Shown piece after piece: positions 34,235 to 46,298 of a stretch of DNA of 64,000 nt. The notes under the pieces were generated by a model, which worked only from the letters and a program-made list of their open reading frames with translations, had not been told where the DNA came from and made no database searches. The stretch spans positions 330,001-394,000 of the forward strand of contig CM072343.1 in assembly GCA_036874045.1 (NCBI GenBank), read 5' to 3'. The stretch comes from Cymodocea nodosa (taxonomy: Eukaryota; Streptophyta; Magnoliopsida; Alismatales; Cymodoceaceae). The position numbers and the translations under genes were made by a program. Numbering within the stretch: the first letter of the stretch is position 1; each line of letters starts with the position of its first letter.

Positions 34235-37200
34235 TCAGTTGGTTCTTGACGCTTCTTTAATTGAAGAACTGCGCCCCCTGAACCCAACGACTCTCAGCTT
34301 TGATTGTTCTGATGTTAGAGAAGTAGATTTTCTGTTTCCAACAACTTTTATCTCTTTTGTGGTCTTCCCTTTGGAGACACTAGCAAATGCTTTAGTTGGC
34401 TTGGAGTATGTAACTTTACTAGACTTGGATGTGGATTGTTTTCCTGTGCTCCGGCTTGATATTGGGGCTGCCCTTCTTCCAGATGTGGAAGATGATGAGG
34501 TTGAGCTCATCTTCTTTGATGGAACTGTAACTTTTTTACTGTTTAAGAATTTTCCCTTTTGATCAGATTGTCGAGAATTGGCAACATCTCTCCTAACATT
34601 ACCAGCATTAAGCGACTCAAAACTCTCATTTTTCTTTATGGCTTCCTCAATTCTTGACGCAAGTAATGCATCTTTCTTATCTACAAAGCTCGTTACTTTA
34701 CCTAGATGAGAAAAGATAGATGGTGTAATAATTATAAAAAATAGGAAAAGAACAACAGGAGAGAGACTTTAAAATCAAGCCATATAGTTAAAATTAAACT
34801 TTTACAATTATTCAACAAGTTGCAAGAGAAATCATCGTCTGTTTTGGGAAAAAAATATGCATGGCATAATAATGGTCAAGATTGGAAGAAAGGAAAGTGG
34901 GATAGAAAAGAGAGCTCTATTGACAGCCGGAAAAGCTCGTATTGCATGTTATTCATTCTAACTTCAAAGGTGGGCATTTGAAAGCAGTAAGGGAAAGAAC
35001 AGGAGTAACAGGAAAACAGTTGTTTTCCTTTCATTTACTTGGTTAGAGACTCTTGTTTAAATAAAAATTGGAGATAGAAAAAATGGAAATGATAATAATC
35101 ATCTTACCATGTATGCTTTCTGGAGAAAAGTGGTAACTAATAAAGTAGGACAAACAATAGGCCAAGTAATTTTCATTTCATCTCTTTTTACGAGAAATTT
35201 TCTTTTTAAATTGAATAAAAAATAAATTGACTTCCACTAATTTCTGTTTCCTATCTATGTCTCTTTAGTTTACATTCTAGCTATGATACCTGTAAAAACA
35301 TGGTATTGTAGACGTACGGGTACAGAATACAGCCCCATACATATGCCATACGTGTGATTCTTTTTTCCTTTTGTTTTTTCCTTCCTTTTTTTCAATTTCA
35401 GCTGATGTGGATTGCAAAGTGATGGGCAATGGTGGATTCCAAGGAAATGTTATAGCCTCTCTCTCTCTCTCTTTATGTATATAATTATTAATTAATCATA
35501 CCCATATCCATGATACATTTTTGTGTCATTGTAAATGATACTCACGCCCACATTCAGGTGTTTTAAATTGAAAAATTAAGGCATCCATATCCATACCCAT
35601 GTCAATGCTCATATCTGTACGCATACCAGGGCATCATGGCACAGCAGAAATGATAAGCATGGAGCATAACAGGAAAAAGTGATAAAAATGTCATAAAAAC
35701 ATATCGGTAATAGTTCACATTCTGGTAATTCATCAAATGCTGTAACAAGATAAGGTGGAACAGTTTGCAACTCACCTTTTGCACCCATTCGAGCAGTTCT
35801 TCCAGTTCGATGGAGGTAGTCTATCTATAAAACCACAACAAAGAAAATAAGAGCGCCATTTGTCTGAATATCTTGCTTGCAAAAAGCCAGCTGAAAATTA
35901 AATGCATCAGTTATTTGAAAGTGAAGTTCAAAAGAATAAACACTTACTGAATTCAGTGGGAAATCAAACATGATAACATGGTCAACATCCAAGTCCAGTC
36001 CTCGAGCAGCCAAGTCAGTGCAAACCAGTGTTGGACAATCCCCTACATCACTCTTGAATTTTTTAAGGTTCTCAACCCTGTCACAAGGAATGAGAAATCA
36101 TAAATCAAAAAGAGGAGAAACACAGGATTGATCAATAGGATTAGAAATATAGAACACAACAAATCCTATGCTTTTACAAGAGGCTCCATATACCTGGTTA
36201 GGCAAACCTTAAATTCAAACTTTATAATTAATGGTGATGTGAAGATAAGTACAAAGCCAGTTGTCTTCCAAATAAGTAAATAAAGTTTAAAAACAGTAGA
36301 AAAAAGTGTGAATAAGAATAATATATCAATTGCTTCTAATAAATGAAAAAATTCACCAATCAACAATAACAACCAATACTTTAATCCTGCTATATGAGGT
36401 TCAAAACAAGAATTTTTTCTTTCCATCAATTAACATAATCTTATTGATCACTATATATTTTGTTAAATTAGGTTATTTTATTTTATTTTTTCACTATTTC
36501 TATCCAAATACTTTTTTTGACCTCCTCTGCCTCTTTTAGTTTCATCTAAATTAATAATTTCTTCTTTTATAGGTGTAACCATAAGTTTTCTATGATGTAA
36601 GCAAATCATCTAAAGACAATTTTTCAATTATCACCTATTTGAAAGAAATTAAAATTCACAATGTTTACCTTTGTTCTGCTGGCACTTCCCCATGGTAATT
36701 GACTGTGAAAATTTGATTTTCAGCAAGGAAGTGATCCACAGCACGACTAGACTTTAGTGTATTGCAGAACACCATCACCCGGTTTCCTCTTGCCAAGCTT
36801 GGCTCAAGGACCTATAATAGCATTACTGAAACAAGCTTAATTTAACTTTAATAGCAGAAAACTTCAGAATACTAGAAACAAGAACAAGAGGGCTTAATTA
36901 CAGAACAACCATTTGAACTGGATGGTTTTTATGGAAAATGATCATCCTATGCAATGTACTCAGCTATATGAATATATTTCATCTTTCATGTTGGAGATAA
37001 TTGTTGTTAAATAAATGCAAAAAATATGTAGACTACACTAAGTTCAAAAGCAACGTGCTGAAATAGGGAAGGTGTTCTTGTATTCTGTTGTTAGAGGCAT
37101 GAGAGTTCCATATTGGGGCATAAAATGGAAAGAGACGATCAAGGAATATACATTTAAATGTGTGATGGTAAATAATGGCTTGAGAAATAAGAATAGAAAA

Positions 37201-40200
37201 ATTTTGAGCTCAAAAATATGTGAATCAAATTCCAATGTCAAAAAAATGCAAAGAAAAATCATATATTAGACCTAACCTGGAGGAGTGCTTCCAACTTGTT
37301 TTCAGAGGCAGAAAGTTTGATGAAATCATGCCTAGCAGAAGCAACTTTCTTGTGCAAAGATGATGTGCGCAAATGCTTGATTCCTTGAAATTCCTCGTCA
37401 ACCAACCTTTGCACAGCCTAAGGCACATCAAGAATAAAATGCAATCCTTAAAGAATAAGGTACTCGATAACTTCAGCATATCCTGTAAGCTAGAGCAATG
37501 TGTTTCAAAAGTAGTTCTTGTTTATCCAACACACTAAAAGTACACATGAAATGACACAGCACATTTCGAGGCATAGATTTGAAAGTTCAAGACAATTCAA
37601 TGAAGAGTGTGTGAAGTACATCGACTTGTGGTTCATGTAGTCAATGCTACTACACAAGCAGTGGATTGCCATACTTACACTTGCATTATTTGAAGCACAA
37701 CAAACACGTGAAATCCCATTTGCTAAATTTTCAAGTACGCATTTGCAAGTATAAGAGGAGCAACATGATAATTCTTGTTTTGGATACCAGAAATTAAATA
37801 CCATTTACAGCTCGACAAAAATTGATACTTGTGCCCTTTTGTTTGGTGTTAAAAATTTGACTCCTAAACAACAATTCTCCGTAATTCCATATGAAAGCAA
37901 TGAAAAAATTTACAGTATTAGAGGTGAAAGCTAGTGTAAAACCTTTGTCATAGTAGCAGCCACCAAAACAATTTGAAAACCAGGATCATTAGGTTTTGAT
38001 GCACGTGCTTTTAATGGACCAAGAAACTTGCGAATGTCTGGCCCAAAGCCATGGTCAAACATTGTATCAGCCTCATCTAGTACCTGTAATGGGTCATGTT
38101 GTAATGAATATCACAGATGATGTAGTAGTTGCTTTAGGCTAAAAGACTAGAAGAAGACTTTCTTTACTTGTAAGGCTTTGCATGTTCACAGGGAATGAGA
38201 GTGGAATTGTGATTTTGTGTGCTTCAATATTAAAAGAAAGTATTTGCAAGCACTAAGCACAGGTAGGACAGCAATTTGGGATTCTTATGAATGAATGGAG
38301 ATCCTACATTTGACTCTCTTTTTTCAATTTCATATTTGATGTAATTAACCTTTTTAAGACATGGTTAAACTTACCAAATACTTGATATCCCCAAAGACCA
38401 TGTTCCCAACTTCGATGTGTTGAAGAATTCTTCCTGGAGTACCAACTACCATGTCAGTTGGAACATTTAGTGAATCTTCCTGAGGTCTTGAACGACCACC
38501 TCCACTTATCATGGTAGATCGAAAACGAGCATGATGACTTACAGATTTGGCCACACGAAAGACCTGGAAAGAAATTTGTCAGTTAAGGCCCACAAAACAC
38601 TGATAAACTCTAAACATCAAGGTAGATAGTGAATTCCAATCCAAAATGAAAACAGAAGAAATACCTGTTCACAGAGCTCTCTTGTGGGACATAGCACAAC
38701 AGCACGAGGACGCCTAGGCTTCATTGACCTTCCATACAATGCCTCGTCATACCTTAGAAGCTATAGGATGGAAAACAAATGCTAGTAACACCAGTAATCA
38801 ATAATACAAAATTTCATCATTTTCAAATGAAATTGAGGTGAATCACAAATAAACTTGCATATTATATATAAATATCTTTTCAGCCACATCAAACTAAAGT
38901 TATTTCTAACTATTTATGTTCAAAATCGAATTAGTAAGGAATTAGACCAAAACAAGGATTTATCAAAGAAAATTCATAAGATAGATTTCTGCAAAAAGAG
39001 AAGTTCATGAAACTTCTAACTTCCTACAGGGTCATGAATTGAGTGTGATCTGCTAACTTCATATAAGCCATGTGAAATGAGTCTGATCTGCAGACTACAA
39101 CGCTTAAACAGAATGAGCCAAGTTGATGTACCTATTCACGTCAGTCCAACTAAATCCAGGTTTCTTGTTGATCCCAAGCTTATTCATGTGAATTTCCAAT
39201 CGCTCCAATTCTGTCCATTTTCCAGCAGACCTATAAACATCAGTAAGATGCAGGTAAGGCATGGCATCTCCAGGAATTAGTTGGGATAGCTGTATGGCTG
39301 CATGTTCAGCTATCTTAATGTTACAGTTCAATCTGCAACCACTCAGAACAGAGGTCCATATAAATGAGTCAGGTTCAAAAGGCATTAAATTGATCAAGTG
39401 CTCAGCTTTCTCAATGAACCCCTTACGGCATAAAAGACCAATGATACATGCATAATGGCTCAAATTTGGTTCAATGCCATCATTGCATTTCATTCTCTCA
39501 AAGTAATATTGTGCTTGTTCCAATAGACAATTATGCATACAAGCAGAAAGAACACCAAGATATGTGATGCTATCGGGTTTTATCCCTGTCTCATGCATTT
39601 TCTTAAACATGGCAATGCTCTCCATGCCAAATCCATTAACTCCATACCCATAAATCAATGTATTCCATGTAACTAGGTCATGCTCATCCATCTGGTCGAA
39701 TACCAACCTTGCCTTTGACATGCTTCCAGATTTAGCATACATGCTTATTAGTGAATTCATCACAGTGAAGCAACATTCAAACCCATACTTAATAGCAGCC
39801 CCATGCACGGATACTCCATATCTTTCTACAGAAAGGCTAGCAGAAGCACTAAGAATACAACCTATAGTTGATCCATTTGGGCTCATACCAGATAGGATCA
39901 TTCTATGAAACAATAGCAATGCCTTAGAATAAACCTTGTTCTGAGCAAAGCCAACAATTAAAGCATTCCATGCATTGACATCTCGCACACGTGACTCTTT
40001 AAAAATCCAATATGCTTGCTTTGTCTTCCCATGATGCATCAGACCAGAAATCATGACATTGCAAGTTACAGTATTTCTCATGGGCATCTTGAAGAATAGT
40101 TCCAAAGCATCATTAAGAGAACCCTCTTCCAGATGACCATAGATCATTGCTGTGTAAGCTGTGACATCTCTTTCAGGCATTGCATCAAACAATTTGCGAG

Positions 40201-42259
40201 CTTTTCCTACTTTTCCAATCTTAACGAAAGCCGAAATTAAGCCAGTATAAGCCTCTCTTGTGGGCTCTGGAAATAACATGAAAAATTTAAGGGCATCATC
40301 TATTCTGTTAAACCTTAAGTAGCCATTAATCATCAAATTCCATGAGATTGTATCCCACTCAGCCATCCTGTCAAACCATGTCCTTGCCTCATCAACCTTG
40401 TTATTATTTATATATTCAGCAATCAAAGAATTCCAGGAACTGACAAATTTACAATCCATCTTATTGAATTCTGATTTCGCTTCTAAACTACTCAGACACC
40501 TAAAGTACATTGTAACCAAGGCAGCTTCAATACCTGGATCAAGACTAAATCCTAATTTTATTACATATCCATGTAATTTTTTGCCTATTTTTGGGTTCTT
40601 CAATCCAGAACATGCACTGACTACCTTCATGATTATGGCAGCACTTGCCTTGGTCCCACTGCTTAGCATCTCCTTGAAAAACACTAGTGCCTCTTCATAT
40701 TGTCCATCTGAGACAAACCCACCAAGCATCACTGACCACGTTGCTGAGTTAGCTACAGGCATCAAGTTAAACAATTCCAAAGCACTCTTAATTTTCTTAA
40801 TCCCCACATATCCCTGAATCATTGCTGTCCAGGAAACCACATTTTTGCATGGCATACAATTGAAAATTTCACGTGCGTCTTCAACAAGTCCATTTAATAG
40901 GAAACCCGAAAGGAGAGCATTCCATGAGGCAACATTTCTGTGCTCAAAATCATTGAATACTTTCATCAAACAATCAGAGGTGCCACATTCAGAATACATA
41001 GTGATTAAAGAAGTGCCCACAAACTCATTTGTAGAGGAACCAGATTTTATTGACAGACTGTGAATCAATTCACCATATGTGAGACATCTGAACCTAGCAC
41101 ATGAGGACAAGACAATTGAAAATGATGTGTGGCTTGGCCTAACTCCCTGCTGATGCATCTCCGAGAAGTTGTGAAGCACTTGCTCGTGCTGACCATCATG
41201 AGAATAAGCAGACATCATGGAGTTCCACGACACAACATCTCTTTCAATCATTTTATCAAACAACTCCTTTGCAGAGACCAAGTCACCAGCCTTAGCAAAA
41301 CCAATGATGAGCCTATTCAAGTCTGAGATGTCCTGTTCGATAGCATTGACAAAGTAAGATGAACATGATTCAAACAGACTGACAATCGCGGACCCAGATG
41401 AAGTAGCAGGCAAACATTATCCAAAAATTGGTCGATTGCATTGCTAAAAGTAAATTAACCTTTTCTGTCGCCTGGAATTTAGTCTTCCTTATGAAGGGCA
41501 CAGTACCAACATAGCTACCACTTGTGCCCTCTCCCACTCCCTCAATATATTGTGTTCAATTTATTATTAAAAGTTATTATATCGCGGATAGCTACAATTC
41601 AATCAAAACTAACTGATTACACGGAAAAAATGAAAGCATGAATTCCAACAAAATGGAGAATTCAATCATTCTAAACTTTCTGTAGATATAAATCTATTTC
41701 ATAATAAAAACGTAAGGAACAAGGAACGCACCTGAACCAAAGGAAGCATGTAAGCCAAGGTCTTCCCAGACCCAGTGTGCGACCCCAGCACAACACTTTT
41801 TCTCTCCAGGACCGCCGGGACCCCAATACACTGTATCTCCGTGGGAACGGAAATCTCCATCTCCTTCAACGCCCCCATCACCTCCTCACTCAAACCCAGC
41901 TTCGAGAAGCTAGACGCCGCCACTCCTACCTTCTTCTTCCCCTTCTCCTCGCCACGGGCCACCTCGTTATTGGCCTTCCTCGGTGGAGATACATTGGGAT
42001 CAGAAGAGGAGGTAGCGTCCTTAAGGTGCCGCGATCGGATACGGTCCAGGAGCATCGAGTGGCGAAGGGGCTGGAGGGGGGTGTCAGCGACTGTGGTAGG
42101 GGAAGAAGCGGTGGCGAAGGTGGCGGAGAGGGAGAGAGGACGGAGGTAGTGGAGGGGGAGTTTGGCAGAGAAGAGGGAGCGGGAGAGGAGGACGGTGGAG
42201 GAGGGAGAGGAGAAGGAGAGGGAAAGGAGCGCTCTTCCTGTTCCTCCGGCGCCGGCCAT
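34235..42259 (-). CDS. RH39: DEAD-box ATP-dependent RNA helicase RH39, plastid
   Basis: RNA helicase; Arabidopsis RH39 is plastid-localised and needed for the hidden-break cleavage of chloroplast 23S rRNA. Nine exons: 42259-41732, 38760-38665, 38563-38375, 38083-37943, 37417-37277, 36811-36669, 36077-35948, 35824-35776 and 34701-34235. All joins are in phase, giving 627 residues (Arabidopsis protein about 620). Exon 1 encodes a Ser/Leu-rich transit peptide ([18 protein letters not shown]...), the Q motif ([14 protein letters not shown], then PTEIQ) and motif [10 protein letters not shown] (159-167). Then come [17 protein letters not shown] at 274-277, AAT in place of SAT (about 313), [18 protein letters not shown] and [10 protein letters not shown] from 461. 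A basic Ser/Lys/Thr-rich tail ends the protein. The first intron is 2971 bases and contains a complete PPR reading frame on the same strand. The gene diverges from the MRNIP-like gene 665 bases away. Confidence 0.97.
39104..41413 (-). CDS. PPR protein (PLS class, E-type ending) nested in RH39 intron 1
   Basis: Pentatricopeptide-repeat protein, a sequence-specific organelle RNA-binding family. The frame is uninterrupted for 769 codons to the TAA at 39104-39106. Repeats are visible throughout, e.g. [40 protein letters not shown] and [20 protein letters not shown]. The end has an E-type motif ([20 protein letters not shown] ... [13 protein letters not shown]) and no DYW deaminase. The start is a problem: the frame opens just after a TAA near 41417-41419, and the first in-frame ATG is codon 55 (41251), already inside the first repeat. 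So the protein either starts there, starts at a non-AUG codon, or gains its N-terminus by splicing. An acceptor-like ATCGAACAG ends at 41333 and is in phase with RH39 exon 1. The frame lies wholly inside RH39 intron 1 (41731-38761), same strand. Confidence 0.93.
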   Translation of the reverse strand: MPATSSGSAIVSLFESCSSYFVNAIEQDISDLNRLIIGFAKAGDLVSAKELFDKMIERDVVSWNSMMSAYSHDGQHEQVLHNFSEMHQQGVRPSHTSFSIVLSSCARFRCLTYGELIHSLSIKSGSSTNEFVGTSLITMYSECGTSDCLMKVFNDFEHRNVASWNALLSGFLLNGLVEDAREIFNCMPCKNVVSWTAMIQGYVGIKKIKSALELFNLMPVANSATWSVMLGGFVSDGQYEEALVFFKEMLSSGTKASAAIIMKVVSACSGLKNPKIGKKLHGYVIKLGFSLDPGIEAALVTMYFRCLSSLEAKSEFNKMDCKFVSSWNSLIAEYINNNKVDEARTWFDRMAEWDTISWNLMINGYLRFNRIDDALKFFMLFPEPTREAYTGLISAFVKIGKVGKARKLFDAMPERDVTAYTAMIYGHLEEGSLNDALELFFKMPMRNTVTCNVMISGLMHHGKTKQAYWIFKESRVRDVNAWNALIVGFAQNKVYSKALLLFHRMILSGMSPNGSTIGCILSASASLSVERYGVSVHGAAIKYGFECCFTVMNSLISMYAKSGSMSKARLVFDQMDEHDLVTWNTLIYGYGVNGFGMESIAMFKKMHETGIKPDSITYLGVLSACMHNCLLEQAQYYFERMKCNDGIEPNLSHYACIIGLLCRKGFIEKAEHLINLMPFEPDSFIWTSVLSGCRLNCNIKIAEHAAIQLSQLIPGDAMPYLHLTDVYRSAGKWTELERLEIHMNKLGINKKPGFSWTDVNRYINLAHSV

Positions 42260-42924
42260 CTTGCTCTCTTCTCCCCTTCGACGGTGAAGAGGATAAAAGA
42301 AACCGATCAGGGGAGGAAAAGAGACATACAATAGTCGGTATTCTATACGCGGGTATTCGGATCGTACATGGTAAATTTAATTAGTTGACTATAAATAGGG
42401 TATTCGGATCTTACATAGGTTTAGCTACGAGATGACTATAAGTACATGGCAAATTCTTTATTTTAATCAAATAAGTATTAATTTTTGAACTAAAAGTTTA
42501 AAAAATTATGACTTTTTGTTAAAGTTCAGCCTTGATCTTATGATCAAAATACATTAACAAATATAACTTTTATTAAGTTGAAATGTCAATGCATGATAGG
42601 CTATAAATTACATTAACTAATTATATAATTGAATTTGAATGTTTAAAAGCTAATTATAATAAAATAAGAGATGTTTTCACAAAATTTCTCTAAAAATATC
42701 TTTAAAGACATTTTTTGATAACAAAAATCTACACTCACAAAACACCGTATAAATGTCCTCGTTCGTCGTTACAAAAACTATAGCAGAAGTTTGCGCAAAT
42801 ATAACAAAAAAAAAAAAAAAAAAACACTCCCGCCAAAACCAAAGCTTGAAATCGTCGTCCGCCGTATCGCAAACCCTAGTTTCCGATCCAGTTCGATCAG
42901 GAATTTCAAACTATCTTTAGAAAC
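42260..42924. promoter_or_regulatory. Shared divergent promoter region of RH39 and the MRNIP-like gene
   Basis: The two start codons are 665 bases apart and face away from each other. An imperfect direct repeat of about 47 bases (42351-42397 and 42398-about 42446) starts GGGTATTCGGATC and holds CTATAAATA or CTATAAGTA near its end. A poly-A tract lies at about 42810-42827. The remainder is AT-rich and without a gene. Confidence 0.55.
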
Positions 42925-44055
42925 ATGCTGAATTCGGGGTTCATGGCGGTGCAATGCGTTCAGTGCTCCACAATGCAGGTCTCAGATCCGATTTCTTTCT
43001 TCTTTCTCGATCTGAAATCCACTCTCTTCCACAAAGTGAGCATAGTATTTGGTAATGATGACGTTCGGAGTTGGAACAGGTGAAGCAACAGAAGAGAAGC
43101 AGCCGCAAGTGGACCTGCGTCATGTGTAACCAGAAGCAGTCGGTCACCCGTGTCTTCGCCTGTGGTCCCCAGGCAAAGGACCTCCGCCTCTTCGTCCAGG
43201 AGTTCAACGTCTCCAGGGGCTCCGCTCTCGAGTCCTGCTTTGAGGAGAAGCACCACGTCATGCAAGAAGAGGCGGAAGAGGAAGCATGTGATAGGAAGAG
43301 GACCGATTGGTCGGAGTATCTCGATCCCACCGCCACAAATGTCATCGGAGGAGAAGAAGAGGACGGGGATTATGATGGAGGTAAATCTGGGCATCTCGAA
43401 TGCCCTCCTTGCTCTCTGATTTGAAACCTCAACTTTCTTCCTGAATCGCCCCTTATGCGGTGCGTCTCTTGCTGTTATTTCAGACCTGGAGGTTGTGACG
43501 GAAATAATGCCCAACCAAATTTGCAAGGCATCATTCCCCAAACGCCCTCGTGGAGGCAAGAAACTGCAATGATTTTTGCCCAATCTTTCCATTCCCTCCC
43601 TCCTCCTGTTCTTTGACGACAAACTACTTTCGTTTCAAATATCTCCTACCTTCATTTGTACGGAGCAGGTGAGCCGGATTTCAGCACGAGAACATCCAGG
43701 AGATCATTCACAAAATGCCGCAGAAGAGGCAAGTAGTAATAGGAAATGCTTTGCATATTCGGCCAGAATTTTCTTTGTTACCAAGTGCTTGAAGTTCTGC
43801 TTTCTTCATGTTCTTGTAGAAATCAATGAACAAGAGAGGGCATGCACAACAGTGAAGAAAGCGAAGCCAACGAAGACGATGGAATCCAAGGGGGACAGGT
43901 ACTTGGAAGAAGAGATAGAAAATGTGTTGGGTGTAGATGGTTTTCTACCGGTGACGGACCACTCCATGTTGTGGGGTGGTAGTGATGCGAAGGAACGGCA
44001 CCAGCAGCTCAGAGATGTTAGAGTGGAAGAAGAGGTCCACCCAGATTTCATTTGA
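42925..44055 (+). CDS. MRNIP-like protein (MRN complex-interacting protein family)
   Basis: Animal MRNIP helps the MRE11-RAD50-NBS1 DNA-repair complex; the plant members are little studied. My model has five exons: 42925-42978, 43080-43380, 43484-43555, 43669-43728 and 43820-44055, giving 240 residues. The N-terminus is the family hallmark: VQCVQCSTMQ, then KWTCVMCNQKQSVTRVFA, a four-Cys zinc-type pattern, then KDLRLFVQEFN. The middle has RKRTDWSEYLDP and the C-terminus EEEVHPDFI, as in plant homologues. Introns 1 and 2 are GT-AG. Intron 4 needs a GC donor (AGAAGAG/GCAAGT at 43729) to keep the frame. Intron 3 could use a GC donor (GAG/GCAAGA at 43556) or a weak GT at 43550. ATG 42925 is chosen, though 42943 is possible. 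The gene converges with GUF1. Confidence 0.85.
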
Positions 44056-44900
44056 TGGAGGCAAAGAGAATGCGCTTATTTGCCAGTTAAGACCAATCAA
44101 TGGTTGGTGGTGATTGTCCTAAAGCAAAACTAAGTTGATGGTATGGTATGCTCTACTGACTTTTAATTTGATGAGTGATTGTTAACACTTTTGTGATTCT
44201 AATGCTGATGACCTGCAATACATAACAATTTACTGGGATGGCATATCTAAGTTTCAAGACCATTGTCAGAAAATCAGAATATTGGTTGATGAGAAGCATG
44301 ATTTTCAGCAACCGTTAGACACAATTACACACCAACAAAACTTCAATACCTTTTCACTAGAATGACGGAGAATTGAACCAACCCCTTTAAGAATCCAGAA
44401 ATTCTCTCCCATTTCGTTCTTATTAATGTGTTCAGAGTGGTCACATGGAATATTCGAGTTTATGGCAACAACCGTGAAAACTAGATTAAGAACCCACTAG
44501 AGTTTTATAACTGACTTCGATTCCACTAGAGGCAAGAACTATTATCAATCCCTCTATCTTCGAAAAAGTTGACTCATGAGTCAACATGCTAATTTTAATA
44601 TTTTACTTTTTCCATTAATCCATTGTCAAATTTATTCATACCGAAATACTCATTTTACAAATGTTGATGATTCATGGAATTAAAGTGCTCAATTTTCGTT
44701 TAAATACTACTAATAATGATAACTAATTTTCTTCATATTTTAATAATGATCGCTATCATCACACAATGCAATAATCAGTATCATGTGGAGCAAATTTTAA
44801 ATGGCATAGATTCTATTCTCTCCATAAGATTGGAAGAAGCCGAGAGGAAAAACAAACAGAATCGATTCCTTGGAGAACAACATCGTATTCAAGTTCTGTT
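44056..44900. other. Convergent spacer between the MRNIP-like gene and GUF1
   Basis: AT-rich, probably the two 3' untranslated regions and spacer. I see no gene. A plus-strand open frame at 44716-44904 overlaps the GUF1 stop region and has no domain. Confidence 0.55.
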
Positions 44901-46252
44901 CTAGGAGACCTTCAACATCTCATGGAATGCCTCCTGCGGTATGTCCACAGAACCCACGCGCTTCATTCGCTTCTTGCCTTCCTTCTGCTTCTCCAAAAGT
45001 TTCCTCTTTCTGGTAACATCCCCACCGTAACACTTTGCAAGGACATTTTTCCTCAACGAGGTGATCCTATAAATGAAAAATTCAGTATTTAGCTGAGTTT
45101 GCTATCCAAAATTCTAGTACATCGATTATTATATCAGAATAAAGTTTGCTCAAAATCATTCTAATGAAGAGCATATACAACAAATAATACAATTGAGATC
45201 CTTTGAAAGAAATGTGGATGCACCAATTGGAAAATTTTAGAGATCTAGTATCACGAATAAAGACGCAAAGATTTTTGAAACAATCAGATGGTGGTCATTT
45301 TGAGACAGAAAAACCAATCAGAAACTCACGTCTCTCTAGCAACGATTTTTGTCCCTATTGCAGCTTGTATGGTTATCTCGAACATTTGCCTGAAAACCAA
45401 TAGACGTCAAAAATTTAGAATCGAAAGCACCCTTAAGTACAGAAATCACTGAGATCCCAATCTAAATATTTTACCTGTCGATGAATTTTCTCAACTTACT
45501 AACTAATTCCCGGCCAATCCTTTGAGCTTTCAGATTATGCACGATGGAAGCCATGGCATCAACAGGTTGCCCATTAAGGAGGATATCAAGCTTTACCATA
45601 TCAGACTTTTGATATCTGTTACAGGATAGTGATCATAAATAAATTGCCCAATAAGGGAATCATTGATGAACAATGCTCTGTATTTTGTCAATGGCATTGA
45701 TGGAAATATCATTGTTTTATTACAAATAAGAGAAAATAGTCTTGTTTTTCAAATTTTTAACGTATGGCATAAAACAATTACGGCACATTTGCCAAAGGCA
45801 AAACAAATTACCAATGTATTGTTGTGGCTTCACTTTTTGAAATATTTGGCTGTTTTCAATCAATAAATTTGATATCGCAATTTTTAGTTGAGTTGCCTTG
45901 TTTAAGATATGTTAGCCAGTACTACATCATTCAATGCAGAAGCAAACAGAAGAAAACTAAAAGCCCATTTTGCGGGCTCCTAAAAGCAGCTTCAGCATCT
46001 GCCATGGCCACATTTTCCAAAGGACTCTTCCATACAAATGCCTTATCTATTTTCAACTCTTAGGAGCTAGTGGTTCTCCTAGTAATTGTAACATTAGTAC
46101 AATTTTGAGAGTTGGAAAGAACCAACTATTGTGGCTCTTAGCACCGTAGTACTGAGTTGCTACATTGAGTAGATGCTCCTGTAAGCAAACAGGGGCCAAG
46201 TTTCTATGCTAAAGGTGTGTGCACATGCACACGTTCATGCATTGTAGCAAGT

Positions 46253-46298
<46 letters not shown>

